62,583 nt of DNA, taken from the NCBI GenBank assembly GCA_018432935.1, contig JAHDSF010000026.1, positions 1-62,583 on the forward strand. Reading direction: 5' to 3'. Below are positions 44,947-53,549 of this stretch, one piece after another; positions within the stretch are counted from its first letter, which is position 1; each line of letters starts with the position of its first letter. Under the pieces are notes generated by a model that saw nothing but the letters and a program-made list of their open reading frames with translations, was not told where the DNA came from and searched no databases. Source of the stretch: Rhodospirillales bacterium (GTDB lineage: Bacteria > Pseudomonadota > Alphaproteobacteria > Rhodospirillales > Shumkoniaceae). The translations under genes and the position numbers were made by a program.

Positions 44947-46404
44947 ATGTATCTCGGCATTGACGTCGGCACCTCGGGCGTGAAGTGCGTTCTCGTCGAC
45001 GACACGCAGACGATCGTCGGCCAGGCCACGGCAACCCTCACCGTGCAGCGGCCGCGGCCGCTGTGGTCGGAGCAGGATCCCGAGGCGTGGTGGCGGGCCA
45101 CCTGCGAGGCGGTCGCCGAGATCAAGGCGGCGCACCGCGCCGAGTTCGCGGCGGTCCGCGGCATCGGACTCTCCGGGCAGATGCACGGCGCCACTCTGCT
45201 CGACGCGCAGGACCGGCCGCTGCGTCCGGCGATCCTGTGGAACGACGGCCGCTCCGGCGCCGAATGCGCCGAGCTGGAGGCGCGCTGCCCGGCCTTCCGG
45301 AGCGTCGCGGGCAACCTGGTGATGCCGGGCTTCACCGCTCCCAAGCTGGCATGGACGGCCAAGCACGAGCCGGAGGTCTTCCGCGCCGTCGCCAAAGTGC
45401 TGCTGCCGAAGGACTACGTCCGCCTCCGGCTGACGGGCGCCTACGTCTCCGAGATGTCGGATGCCGCCGGGACGCTGTGGCTGGACGTCGCCGGGCGCGA
45501 CTGGTCGGACGAGCTGCTAGCGGCCACCGGGCTGACTCGCGCCCACATGCCGGCGCTGGTCGAAGGTTCCGAGCCGAGCGGCACCCTGAAGCCGGAGTTG
45601 GCCGCCGAGTGGGGCATGGGGGCTTCGGTTGTGGTGGCGGGCGGGGCCGGTGACAACGCGGCCGGCGCCGCAGGCATCGGCACCGTGACGCCGGGCCGCG
45701 CCTTCCTGTCGCTCGGCACCTCGGGCGTCTATTTCGTCTCGACGCCCGCGTTCGCGCCCAACCCGGACCGCGCCGTGCACGCCTTCTGCCACTGCATCCC
45801 CGGAACCTGGCACCAGATGAGCGTGATCCTCAGCGCCGCAGCCTGCCTGTCCTGGGTCACCGCCCTGACGGGCGCGTCCGGCGAGGCGGCACTGCTGGAA
45901 GAGGTGGCGGCCAAGGCCCCCGAGCCGGGCAGCCTCGTCTTCCTGCCCTACCTCTCGGGCGAGCGGACGCCCCACAACGACCCCGACGCCAAGGGCGTCT
46001 TCCTCGGCCTCACCCACGCGACCGACCGGGCGGCGCTGGGGCGGGCGGTGCTGGAAGGGGTGGCCTGCGCTCTCGCCGACGGCCAGGACGCTTTGACCGC
46101 GGCCGGCACCGATATCGGCACGATCTCGGTGATCGGTGGCGGTGCGCGCAGCCGGCTGTGGGGCGAGATCCTGGCCAGCGTGCTGGAGCGGCCGCTCACT
46201 TACCACGAGGGGGGCGAGGTCGGCCCGGCCTTCGGCGCCGCCCGCCTGGGCAGGCTGGCGGCGACCGGCGAGCGGCCGACGGATGTCTGCATCGCACCGC
46301 CGGTCCGCGAGGTGGTGGAACCGCGCTCCGCGTGGAGGGACCGCTATGCCGCCTTGCGCCAGCGCTACGGGGAGCTCTATCCGCTGCTGAAGGGACAGTT
46401 CTAG
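44947..46404 (+). CDS. xylB: xylulokinase
   Basis: A 485-residue FGGY kinase that phosphorylates D-xylulose to xylulose 5-phosphate. Motifs are YLGIDVGTSGVKCVLVDD, GLSGQMHGATLLD (the xylulokinase MHG), ILWNDGRS, LPKDYVRLRLTG with SDAAGTLWLDV, GAGDNAAGAAG, the second phosphate loop SLGTSGVYF and the C-terminal ISVIGGGARSRLWGEILA. All are intact and length is typical. GGAGGGG precedes the ATG. No xylose isomerase, transporter or regulator is adjacent. Confidence 0.94.
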   Translation: MYLGIDVGTSGVKCVLVDDTQTIVGQATATLTVQRPRPLWSEQDPEAWWRATCEAVAEIKAAHRAEFAAVRGIGLSGQMHGATLLDAQDRPLRPAILWNDGRSGAECAELEARCPAFRSVAGNLVMPGFTAPKLAWTAKHEPEVFRAVAKVLLPKDYVRLRLTGAYVSEMSDAAGTLWLDVAGRDWSDELLAATGLTRAHMPALVEGSEPSGTLKPELAAEWGMGASVVVAGGAGDNAAGAAGIGTVTPGRAFLSLGTSGVYFVSTPAFAPNPDRAVHAFCHCIPGTWHQMSVILSAAACLSWVTALTGASGEAALLEEVAAKAPEPGSLVFLPYLSGERTPHNDPDAKGVFLGLTHATDRAALGRAVLEGVACALADGQDALTAAGTDIGTISVIGGGARSRLWGEILASVLERPLTYHEGGEVGPAFGAARLGRLAATGERPTDVCIAPPVREVVEPRSAWRDRYAALRQRYGELYPLLKGQF

Positions 46405-46521
46405 CCAGCAGAGTCTTGCTCGCTTCTTCCGGAAAAGGACTGGGGTGCGCCGCTGCGCCTGTCGCACCCACCCATGGTGGTGCTATAGTCTTGATGGGCC
46501 CGCCAAGACGGGAGGGGGGAC

Positions 46522-47400
46522 ATGAAAAGACTCTCGCGGCTGATTGCCGCGATCCTGGCCGGGGCGCTCGCCGGCGCTTGCGCCTCGTCGTTCGGAATAC
46601 GCGAGGAAGCGATGAAGCTTCCCGCGTCTTTTGCCAGCCCATCCGGCGTCAAGACCTTCAATCTGGAGGCCCTGGTGTTGCGGCCGGATGACGATCAACG
46701 ACATCCACTGGCGATCATCAATCACGGCACACCGGCCATGCCCGATCTGAGGAACGTGTCTCTGCGTGGCTCGATGCGCAGTCAGGCTTGGGAGTTCGCT
46801 CGTCGCGGTTGGGTGGCAGTCGCTTTTCTGCGCCGCGGTTATGGCACCTCGGAAGGCGAATTTTTCGAAACTGTCGGCGGATGCGACAACGCCAACTTCG
46901 TGGCTTCCGGCCGAGCAGGAGCAGAGGACGTCCGCGAGGTCATTCGATTGATGAAGGAGAAGCCGTATGTCGATGCGTCCAGGGTCATCAGCGTCGGCAG
47001 TTCGGCAGGCGGGTTCACAACGGTCGCATTGACCGCCGAGGCGCCCCCGGGCCTCGTGGCCGGGATCAGCTTCGCTGGAGGACGTGGCAAGTGTGCGCGG
47101 ATTCGACTGGAGGACGCCTATGAGACATTTGGCAAAACCTCGCGCACGCCAATGCTCTGGGTTTATGCGGAGAACGACAGCTATTTCGATCCAGCTCTGG
47201 CTAAGCGGCTGCACAAGGTCTTCACGTCCGGAGGGGGACGGGCCGAGCTGGTCATCACAGGAGCGTTCGATCAAGATGGCCATAACATGTTTGGCCTCCG
47301 CCGCGGCATCGGCGAGTGGTCCGAGCATGTCGACCGCTTCCTGGCCGCCCACGAACTCAATCCGGAACCCACGCGGACCGCTGCAGGTCAGGTCCGGTAG
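46522..47400 (+). CDS. lipoprotein of the alpha/beta hydrolase (dienelactone hydrolase-like) fold
   Basis: A 292-residue lipoprotein: a signal helix (residues 4-18) ends in the lipobox AGAC. The hydrolase core has PLAIINHGTPAMP, the nucleophile Ser in SVGSSAGGFTTV (about residue 157), Asp in VYAENDSYFDP and His in DQDGHNMFGL. The lid segment contains GGCDNANFV. GGGAGGGGGG precedes the ATG. A TATAGT element at 46484 could be its -10 box. It is probably on the periplasmic face of a membrane; substrate unknown. Base composition is lower in GC than the flanking xylB. Confidence 0.8.
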   Translation: MKRLSRLIAAILAGALAGACASSFGIREEAMKLPASFASPSGVKTFNLEALVLRPDDDQRHPLAIINHGTPAMPDLRNVSLRGSMRSQAWEFARRGWVAVAFLRRGYGTSEGEFFETVGGCDNANFVASGRAGAEDVREVIRLMKEKPYVDASRVISVGSSAGGFTTVALTAEAPPGLVAGISFAGGRGKCARIRLEDAYETFGKTSRTPMLWVYAENDSYFDPALAKRLHKVFTSGGGRAELVITGAFDQDGHNMFGLRRGIGEWSEHVDRFLAAHELNPEPTRTAAGQVR

Positions 47401-47445
47401 AGCGGCATAGCTTTCCGACAAATGAACAGCGACTTGGGGGGAATC

Positions 47446-48153
47446 ATGAGAGGTCAGGTATTGTCCGTTGTTCTCGCTATCGCGTTGGTGGGATGCGTAA
47501 CGACCGAGCAGGGTCCGACGATCGCCAAGGGGCAGGTTGTCGAAGGTTTCATCAACTATGGCTCATACAAAGTTCCTCTCCCGGAGGCAAAATGGACGGT
47601 GATTAACGAGGATAGATTTCTCAACAACCTGAATGCTGTCCTGGGAGAGTTGACACTTGCGGAGTTCAACGGCAGCGAAGACGTATCGCGAATGATTTCG
47701 ATCAGAACCGTTCTCGTTCGGGGAGGCAATTCAAGCGGATGGTTTGCCAGCAAGGATTGTGAACGAAAGGACATGCACTACATTCAAAAGCGGTCTAATT
47801 ACAGCACGGCTTTGTCTTGCGATTACGTGAACCATATGACGCCTGCGGCGGCGTCTTCCGGAAGCAGTGTTGATAAGGTGTTAAGAGAACTAAGAGAACG
47901 CGGAGTTAAGATTCCAACCAATGCAGTCTATGCGAATTACTCGAGGGCGAACCAGATGAACTTCTTGATTGTGAATGTTTTCTTCAACCCTGAAGTGGAA
48001 GGAATTCCGCCGTCTCTGGACGGAGCTTGGGCGACCACGGAGTGGAACCCGAAGTACATAGACCGGAACCCGGCCCGCAAGGCCTACGTGGAAAAGATCG
48101 TCGCCTGGAGCAAGGAATGGGCACCCCGCGTGGATGCGGCATTCCAGCATTAG
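47446..48153 (+). CDS. hypothetical lipoprotein
   Basis: A 235-residue lipoprotein with signal residues 1-17 and lipobox ALVGC (Cys18 approximately). No known family was recognised. Features are a KVPLPEAKWTV strand, two further Cys in SKDCERKDMHY and LSCDYVNH that may pair, and a C-terminal region with NPEVEGIPPSLDGAWATTEWNP. ATG at 47446 follows GGGGGG; an ATG at 47422 would lengthen the signal. This gene is clearly richer in A and T than its surroundings (codons such as AAT, GAA, TTG), a sign of recent transfer. It may be paired with the preceding lipoprotein. Confidence 0.75.
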   Translation: MRGQVLSVVLAIALVGCVTTEQGPTIAKGQVVEGFINYGSYKVPLPEAKWTVINEDRFLNNLNAVLGELTLAEFNGSEDVSRMISIRTVLVRGGNSSGWFASKDCERKDMHYIQKRSNYSTALSCDYVNHMTPAAASSGSSVDKVLRELRERGVKIPTNAVYANYSRANQMNFLIVNVFFNPEVEGIPPSLDGAWATTEWNPKYIDRNPARKAYVEKIVAWSKEWAPRVDAAFQH

Positions 48154-48229
48154 GCCCGGACTAGTCGCAAGGGCTCGGCCTGACGCCCATGTGGCTGGCT
48201 TGGCATTTCCTGCACCTGGGTGCCTGGGC

Positions 48230-48346
48230 ATGAAGAAGGGTTGGACGCTCGTGCTCGCCGCCGCCACTCAGGCACCCATCGGCTTCGACGACGCGCACGG
48301 TGCACAGCAGACGCTGGCCGACTACCGCGGCCGCGAGAGGTTCTAG
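48230..48346 (+). pseudogene. truncated copy of the 5' end of the TlpA-like gene
   Basis: A 38-codon remnant beginning MKKGWTLVLAAA and ending GAQQTLADYRGRERF. Its latter half is nearly identical at DNA and protein level to residues 30-44 of the TlpA-like protein at 49583 (ERGAQQTLADYRGR). The copy then breaks off after the shared 31 bp and ends at a TAG. The first half is also similar in kind (signal peptide) but diverged. No thioredoxin active site is left. Confidence 0.7.
48305..48335 (+). repeat. 31-bp direct repeat, left copy
   Basis: Identical over 31 bases to 49682-49712. It is the end of the truncated TlpA-like remnant. Together the copies bracket the SGNH hydrolase gene and mark a past duplication or insertion event. 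Confidence 0.85.
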
Positions 48347-48348
48347 TC

Positions 48349-49548
48349 TTGCTCTCCCGCATCGTCCGTTCCAACGCGTTCCTGGTGTTTGCGAGCATTG
48401 CCGCGGTACTGGCTTTCGCCGAGATCGGGTTTCGCTTTTTCATCACGCTTCCCTCTCCCTATGCGGTGGACAGGCCCCTGCTGGTGTGGGACGCGCGGGG
48501 GTACTGGGTGTTGGAACCCGGTGCAAAGACGGAATTCGACAACCGCGCCGATTTCCGGGACAAACTGGTGACCATCGACGGCAGCGGCATGCGCGACGTT
48601 CCATGTCGCTCGCGTGCCGCCGGCCCCCGCTCCCGGAACCTGTTCCTTGTCGGCGACAGCGAAACCTTCGGGTGGGGTCTTTCCGATGACGAGAGCTGGC
48701 CCAATCGCCTGCAATGCCTGCTCGATGCCGAGGGAATGGATGTCGCGGTCCACAACCTTGGTGTTCCGGCGACCAACATCGACCAGTACGCCTGGCGGAT
48801 GAGCCACATCCTGGGGACTGCGCGGCCCGGAGACATCGTGGCCCTGATGGTCACCTGGAACGACCTCGTGACCTACAACGACGTCGAGGGCTTCGAGCGC
48901 TTCCAACTGCGGCCGTGTCCAGCCGATCCGGCTGCGTCCGAGGGCATGAGGTCCTGCGTGGCCCAGCCGGTCCAGCGGTACGGGAGCGAGGACACCTGGC
49001 GCCAGGCCATCTATCGCGCCACCGGCCTGCTGGTCCCGGAGTTCCAGGACGCGAAGGCGTTCGCCCACTCCGTCGTCTTCTCTTCCGCACTCGCTGCCTT
49101 CATCGTCCCGCGCATCGAACTGATCGCCTACCGGATCCGCCCGACGGGCGCCTTGTTCGCGAAGCTTCCCGAAGACACGATCGGCAACAACTTCGCGATC
49201 ATCGGCAGGATCGCCGCCGAGGTCGAGCGCCTCGGGCTCAAGCTCAAGCTGGTGTTCCTGCCCGCGCGGGTTTCTTACGACGATCACTACTATCAAGCCT
49301 ACTCGAAGGCCGGCGCCGTGTTCGCCCGTCAAGACTTCCTGTGGGACATGGCCGATCCGTTCTGCCGTGCCGCGGCGCTGGACTGCATCTCGTCGTTCCC
49401 GGCCCTGGCAGGGGGCGCGAAGCATGCCTACAGCTTCGGCTTCGACGGGCACCTCAACCCGGCCGGTGCCGAACGTCTCGCACGTTTCATGCACGAGATG
49501 CTGCGCCCGGGCGCGGATCACGGCTCTGGCAAGCGCGCGGGCGGCTGA
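48349..49548 (+). CDS. membrane-anchored SGNH/GDSL hydrolase family protein
   Basis: A 399-residue protein. One N-terminal membrane helix (about residues 9-30) is followed by an SGNH hydrolase domain with Ser in LVGDSETFGWGLSDDESWP (block I), the block II Gly in NLGVPATNIDQYAW, block III Asn in MVTWNDLVTY and the block V Asp/His in FGFDGHLNPAGAERLA. This arrangement is common in alginate- or exopolysaccharide-related acetyl-handling enzymes, but no such genes are here. TTG at 48349 follows GAGAGG at good spacing; no ATG or GTG with a site fits the N terminus. Confidence 0.85.
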   Translation: MLSRIVRSNAFLVFASIAAVLAFAEIGFRFFITLPSPYAVDRPLLVWDARGYWVLEPGAKTEFDNRADFRDKLVTIDGSGMRDVPCRSRAAGPRSRNLFLVGDSETFGWGLSDDESWPNRLQCLLDAEGMDVAVHNLGVPATNIDQYAWRMSHILGTARPGDIVALMVTWNDLVTYNDVEGFERFQLRPCPADPAASEGMRSCVAQPVQRYGSEDTWRQAIYRATGLLVPEFQDAKAFAHSVVFSSALAAFIVPRIELIAYRIRPTGALFAKLPEDTIGNNFAIIGRIAAEVERLGLKLKLVFLPARVSYDDHYYQAYSKAGAVFARQDFLWDMADPFCRAAALDCISSFPALAGGAKHAYSFGFDGHLNPAGAERLARFMHEMLRPGADHGSGKRAGG

Positions 49549-49582
49549 CCATATGGGGGGCGTCTTGCGGTCGGAGTTGCCG

Positions 49583-50056
49583 ATGAAAGCATGGGTCATC
49601 GCGGTGGCTGCCGCGCTGGCGCTGGTCGCGTCCTGGGGACGCGCCGCCGAGCCGGTGGCCTTCACCGACGAACGCGGCGCGCAGCAGACGCTGGCCGACT
49701 ACCGCGGCCGCGTCGTCGTGCTCAACCTGTGGGCGACATGGTGCGCGCCCTGCGTCGAGGAGATGCCGGCACTCGACCGACTGCAGGCGGCGGTGAAGGA
49801 GGCGGCGGTACTGCCGGTCTCGGTCGACCGCGACCCGGCGGCGGCGCGCGCGTTCTTCGAGAAGCACGGGATCCGGCACCTGCCGGTGCTGTCGGCCAAG
49901 GCGTCTGCGATCTTCAAGGCCGTCGGCGACAACCGGCTGCCGGTCACCATCGTGTTCGACGCCGCGGGCCGCGAGGTCGAGCGCCACGTCGGCAAACGGG
50001 AATGGGATTCGCCGGCGACGGTCGCGCGGCTGAAGGCGCTGCTCGAACCTTCGTGA
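49583..50056 (+). CDS. TlpA-like thioredoxin-fold thiol-disulfide protein
   Basis: A 157-residue exported redoxin. A signal peptide covers residues 1-21 (ending GRAAEP). The AhpC/TlpA fold has VVVLNLWATWCAPCVEEMP with the CAPC active site (about Cys52/Cys55), the VDRDPAAARAFFEKHGI insert and the cis-Pro in NRLPVTIVFDAAG. It probably reduces periplasmic disulfides, for example in cytochrome c or metallo-centre assembly. It starts 34 bp after the SGNH gene. Part of its 5' region is duplicated at 48305. Confidence 0.92.
   Translation: MKAWVIAVAAALALVASWGRAAEPVAFTDERGAQQTLADYRGRVVVLNLWATWCAPCVEEMPALDRLQAAVKEAAVLPVSVDRDPAAARAFFEKHGIRHLPVLSAKASAIFKAVGDNRLPVTIVFDAAGREVERHVGKREWDSPATVARLKALLEPS
49682..49712 (+). 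repeat. 31-bp direct repeat, right copy
   Basis: Identical to 48305-48335. This copy lies inside the intact TlpA-like gene, about 100 bp after its ATG, which suggests that it is the original and the left copy the derivative. Confidence 0.85.
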
Positions 50057-50071
50057 TGCGATCCGCGCGGA

Positions 50072-50845
50072 CTACTGTCCAAGCTCGGGTAGTGGCACCA
50101 CCGCGAAGCCGGCCTCCTCCAGGCCCTTGCGAACCGCGGCTGCGGCCGCCACCGCGGTCGGCTCGTCGCCGTGGACACAGATCGAATCGACCTTGACCGG
50201 GATCCGCTTGCCGTTCACCGATCGAACCGCCTGGTCGCGCACCATGGCGACGACGTGGGCGACGATCTCGGCCGGGTCGTGCAGCACGGCCCCCGGCTTC
50301 TTGCGCGACACCAGCATGCCGTCGTCCTCGTAGGCGCGGTCGGCGAACACCTCCTCGGCCACCGCGAGGTCGATGTCACGGGCGGAGCGGATCATCTCGG
50401 TCCCCGCCTGGGCGAGATAGATCAGCTCGGGGTCGACCGCCTTCACGGCGCGGGCGGCGGCGAGCGCGATGTCGTAGCTCTCGGCTGCCATATTGCTGAG
50501 CGCGCCGTGCAGCTTGACGTGCGTCACCCGGGTGCCGCAGGCGGCGGCGATGCCCTGCAGAGCGCCGATCTGGTAGGCGACCATGTTCTCGAGGTCGGCG
50601 AGTCCGGTGTCGATGCGGCGCCGGCCGAAGCCCCACAGGTCGTTGAAGCCGGGGTGGGCGCCGATGCTGACGCCACGGGCCTTCGCCATCTCGACCGAGC
50701 GGCGCATGGTATTGGGATCGCCGGCGTGGAAGCCGCAGGCGACGTTGGCCGAGGCGACGATCTTCAGGATCGCCGCGTCGTCGCCGATGTCGTAGGCACC
50801 GAAGCCCTCTCCCATGTCGGCATTGAGGTTCACGGTGCGTGGCAT
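50072..50845 (-). CDS. pxpA: 5-oxoprolinase subunit PxpA (LamB/YcsF family)
   Basis: A 257-residue subunit of the ATP-dependent 5-oxoprolinase that opens pyroglutamate to glutamate. Family motifs are the N-terminal NLNADMGEGFG, ASANVACGFHAGDPNTMRRSV, GVSIGAHPGFNDLWGFGRR, THVKLHGALSNMA and the C-terminal DSICVHGDEPTAV. All are intact. AAGGAGGC precedes the ATG. It is divergent from pxpBC across 179 bp, so one regulatory region could serve the whole set. Confidence 0.95.
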   Translation of the reverse strand: MPRTVNLNADMGEGFGAYDIGDDAAILKIVASANVACGFHAGDPNTMRRSVEMAKARGVSIGAHPGFNDLWGFGRRRIDTGLADLENMVAYQIGALQGIAAACGTRVTHVKLHGALSNMAAESYDIALAAARAVKAVDPELIYLAQAGTEMIRSARDIDLAVAEEVFADRAYEDDGMLVSRKKPGAVLHDPAEIVAHVVAMVRDQAVRSVNGKRIPVKVDSICVHGDEPTAVAAAAAVRKGLEEAGFAVVPLPELGQ

Positions 50846-51024
50846 GGCGGGGCCTCCTTGTGCGGTTCCGTGGCGCGGCCCTATTCTAGGGGGTGCCGCG
50901 ACGCTCGCTCAACGTCTCTCTCGAAATTGTTCCGCCGCGGCATTGTCCGCCCCCGGCGGTTGCCTATCTTCAGGGAAACAGTTATCAGGGATAGCGTCCT
51001 CGTGGCTGGAAGATTTGCGTAGGC

Positions 51025-51750
51025 ATGCCGACTGAGTTCCTTTCCTGCGGCGATACTGCGTTGGTCGTGCAGTTTGGCGAAACGGTGGACGCCGAGACGA
51101 ACCGCCGCGTGATGGGACTGGACGCCACCATCCGCCGCCACGCCATTCCCGGCATTGTCGAGACGGTTCCCACCTTCCGCTCCCTGATGATCCATTATGA
51201 CCCGCGGCGGACCAGCCGCGAAGCGCTGGTCGGCGAGGTCGAGCCGCTGCTGGCCGACGAGGGGGCGCTCGACGCCTCGTTCTCGCGTTGGACGCTGCCG
51301 GTGTGCTACGGCCCGGAGCATGCTCCCGACCTTGAGGACGTGGCCCGACGGACCGGGCTGTCGCCCGAACGGGTCATTGCGGTGCACTCCGGCGTCACCT
51401 ATCGCGTCTATATGATCGGCTTCCTGCCTGGCTTCCCCTACATGGGCGACCTTCCCCGCGAGCTCGAGCTGCCGCGCCGAGAGGAGCCCCGTACGCGCGT
51501 GCCGGCGGGATCGATCGCCATCGCCACCACCCAGACTGTGGTCTACCCGTGCGAAAGCCCGGGCGGCTGGCACCTCATCGGACGGACGCCGGTGCCGATG
51601 TTCACCCTGTCGCGGGAGCAGCCGGTGCTGTTCAGGCCGGGCGACGAGATCCGCTTCAAGGCCGTCGAGGCGGCCGAGTACGATGATATCGCGGCGCGCG
51701 CCGCGGCCGGCTCGTTCACGCTGGCTCCCGATCGCGAGGTCTCCGCTTGA
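51025..51750 (+). CDS. pxpB: 5-oxoprolinase subunit PxpB (KipI family)
   Basis: A 241-residue protein of the KipI/allophanate hydrolase subunit 1 type. Signatures are SCGDTALVVQFGE, PGIVETVPTFRSLMIHYDP, SGVTYRVYMIGFLPGFPYMGDL, PRTRVPAGSIAIATTQTVVYPCESPGGWHLIGRTP and FRPGDEIRFKAV. It forms the 5-oxoprolinase with PxpA and PxpC. The TGA stop overlaps the TTG start of pxpC. The ribosome site before ATG 51025 is weak. Confidence 0.94.
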   Translation: MPTEFLSCGDTALVVQFGETVDAETNRRVMGLDATIRRHAIPGIVETVPTFRSLMIHYDPRRTSREALVGEVEPLLADEGALDASFSRWTLPVCYGPEHAPDLEDVARRTGLSPERVIAVHSGVTYRVYMIGFLPGFPYMGDLPRELELPRREEPRTRVPAGSIAIATTQTVVYPCESPGGWHLIGRTPVPMFTLSREQPVLFRPGDEIRFKAVEAAEYDDIAARAAAGSFTLAPDREVSA

Positions 51751-52799
51751 GCGACTCCCGGCCGGTGCTCCGCGTCCTCGGCGCGGGCTTTCACCCCACC
51801 ATTCAGGATCTTGGCCGACACGGCGCGCAGCGGCTCGGTATCCCCGTCTCGGGCGCCCTCGATCCCCTGGCCCTGCGCATGGCCAACGTCCTGGTCGGCA
51901 ATGACGAAGGCGAGGCGGCGATCGAGATCCGCCTGCTCGGGCCGACGCTCGAGGTGGCGGCGGACGACGTCCGGGTCGCCCTGGTCGGCACCGAGGCCGC
52001 GCTCGAGGTGCTGGGACCGGCCGGCAACCGGCTGGTGCCTGCAGGGGTATCGGCGCGCGTGCCGCGAGGTTGGCGGCTGCGGGTCGGCGCGGTCAAGGAC
52101 ACGGCCTGCTGCTATCTCGCCGTCGGCGGCGGCTTCGACCTGCCGGCTCCGTTCGGCAGCAAGTCAACCTATGTACGCTCCGGCATCGGCGGCCTTGACG
52201 GCAGGTCACTGCGCGACGGCGACATGCTTCCGCTGACGAGTGGAGCCGCGCCCGCAGGACGCGAGCGCGCCCTGCCGGCAGATTACCGCGCCGTATACGG
52301 CAGCGGGGCAGTGCGCGTCGTGCTGGGCCCGCAGGATGGCTGGTTCACCGCCGAGGCGGTGGAGCGACTGCTGTCCTCGACGTTCACCGTGAGCCGCGAG
52401 GCCGATCGCATGGGTCTGCGGCTGGACGGTCCCGAACTGCCGCATGCGCGCGGCTACAACATCGCTTCCGACGGCATTGCCACCGGGGCGATCCAGGTGC
52501 CGGGCTCGCGCAAGCCGATCATGCTCCTTGCCGATCACCAGACGACCGGGGGGTACCCCAAGATCGCGACGGTGACCTCCGCCGACCTGCCCCGAGTCGG
52601 GCGGTTGCGGCCGGGGGCGGAGCTTGGATTCCGAGCGGTAGGAATCGCCGAGGCCGAGGAATTGCGTCGGGCGCAGGAAGCCCTCCTGGCGGAGGTGCTG
52701 GCCGGCGTGCACGACGCCGAAGAGGCAACGTCGGTCAGAGTTTCAGCCCTTTACCGGGAAAACCTGATCAGCGGTGTGTTCAGTATCGGGACGGCATAG
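51747..52799 (+). CDS. pxpC: 5-oxoprolinase subunit PxpC (KipA/AHS2, biotin-dependent carboxyltransferase-like)
   Basis: A 350-residue partner of PxpB. Motifs are FHPTIQDLGRHGAQRLGIPVSGALDPLALRMAN, LVGNDEGEAAIEI, CCYLAVGGGFDLPAPFGSKSTYVRSGIGGLDGR, VVLGPQDGWF, SREADRMGLRLDGPEL and LLADHQTTGGYPKIATV. The start is TTG at 51747, overlapping the pxpB stop as TTGA. Length and motif set are complete. Confidence 0.94.
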   Translation: MSDSRPVLRVLGAGFHPTIQDLGRHGAQRLGIPVSGALDPLALRMANVLVGNDEGEAAIEIRLLGPTLEVAADDVRVALVGTEAALEVLGPAGNRLVPAGVSARVPRGWRLRVGAVKDTACCYLAVGGGFDLPAPFGSKSTYVRSGIGGLDGRSLRDGDMLPLTSGAAPAGRERALPADYRAVYGSGAVRVVLGPQDGWFTAEAVERLLSSTFTVSREADRMGLRLDGPELPHARGYNIASDGIATGAIQVPGSRKPIMLLADHQTTGGYPKIATVTSADLPRVGRLRPGAELGFRAVGIAEAEELRRAQEALLAEVLAGVHDAEEATSVRVSALYRENLISGVFSIGTA

Positions 52800-52940
52800 G
52801 AATACCGGGATCATCCCCCCTCGCCGACGTTTCCGAAAAAGGCGGGACAGAATGCCCGGATCGCTGGTATTCTAATTAACGTGCCCGGACTGTTCTGTAG
52901 GGTGTGGACGGCCGGATTATTACTTCGAGGTACTCGCGAA

Positions 52941-53405
52941 ATGACAAAAGCTATCGTCAAGTGGTTCAACCCGACCAAGGGATACGGGTTCGTGGTTCCT
53001 GCGGATGGGTCGCAGGATGCCTACCTTCACGTTTCGATTCTCAAGCAGAGCGGATACGAGACGCTTCCCGAAGGCACCGAGATCGACTGCTTCCTGACCC
53101 AGGGTCGCAAGGGTCTTCAGGTGGAAATGATAAACGACGTGCTGAAGATGGGCGTCTTCAAGCCGGCGCCGGTGGACGGTATCGCCGTTCCCGGAGGAGA
53201 GGTGGAAGGGACGGTGAAGTGGTTCAACGCCACCAAGGGGTTCGGCTTCGTGGCCCCGGACGGCGGCGGCAAGGACGTCTTCGTCCACGTCACCACTCTT
53301 CAACGTTCCGGCCTCTCGGAGCTTCTGCCCGAGCAGCGCGTCAAGCTCACCGTCGAGATGGGCAAGAAAGGTCCGCAGGCGAACGCCGTGCAGGTCCTCA
53401 TCTAG
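52941..53405 (+). CDS. tandem cold-shock-domain protein
   Basis: A 154-residue protein of two cold-shock domains joined by a short linker (about residues 70-87). Domain 1 has KWFNPTKGYGFVVP (RNP1) and AYLHVSIL in the RNP2 position. Domain 2 has the canonical KWFNATKGFGFVAP and VFVHVTTL. Such double-CSD proteins bind single-stranded nucleic acid and act as RNA chaperones; they are typical of alphaproteobacteria. ATG at 52941 follows CGAGG. A long leader of 140 bp, with a weak GGGACA/TATTCT promoter candidate at 52844-52873, may carry cold control. Confidence 0.92.
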   Translation: MTKAIVKWFNPTKGYGFVVPADGSQDAYLHVSILKQSGYETLPEGTEIDCFLTQGRKGLQVEMINDVLKMGVFKPAPVDGIAVPGGEVEGTVKWFNATKGFGFVAPDGGGKDVFVHVTTLQRSGLSELLPEQRVKLTVEMGKKGPQANAVQVLI

Positions 53406-53453
53406 GCTGGCGGTCCGCGGGATCGCCTGACTCGCCAAGCCAAGGCAGAAAAT

Positions 53454-53482
53454 GGGGTGCGATGTTGGCCGCACCCCTTTTC
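53454..53482 (+). terminator. rho-independent terminator after the cold-shock gene
   Basis: A perfect eight-pair GGGGTGCG/CGCACCCC stem has an eight-base loop and is followed by TTTTCCTT. It lies 49 bp after the stop of the cold-shock gene and before the ribosome site of the thiamine-diphosphate enzyme gene, which must then have its own promoter or rely on read-through. Confidence 0.8.
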
Positions 53483-53549
53483 CTTGCGCGGTTGACAGGC
53501 GCGTTCGTCTCGGCTTTCGATGCCGGAGTTCGGCAGGAGGAAAGCGGAG

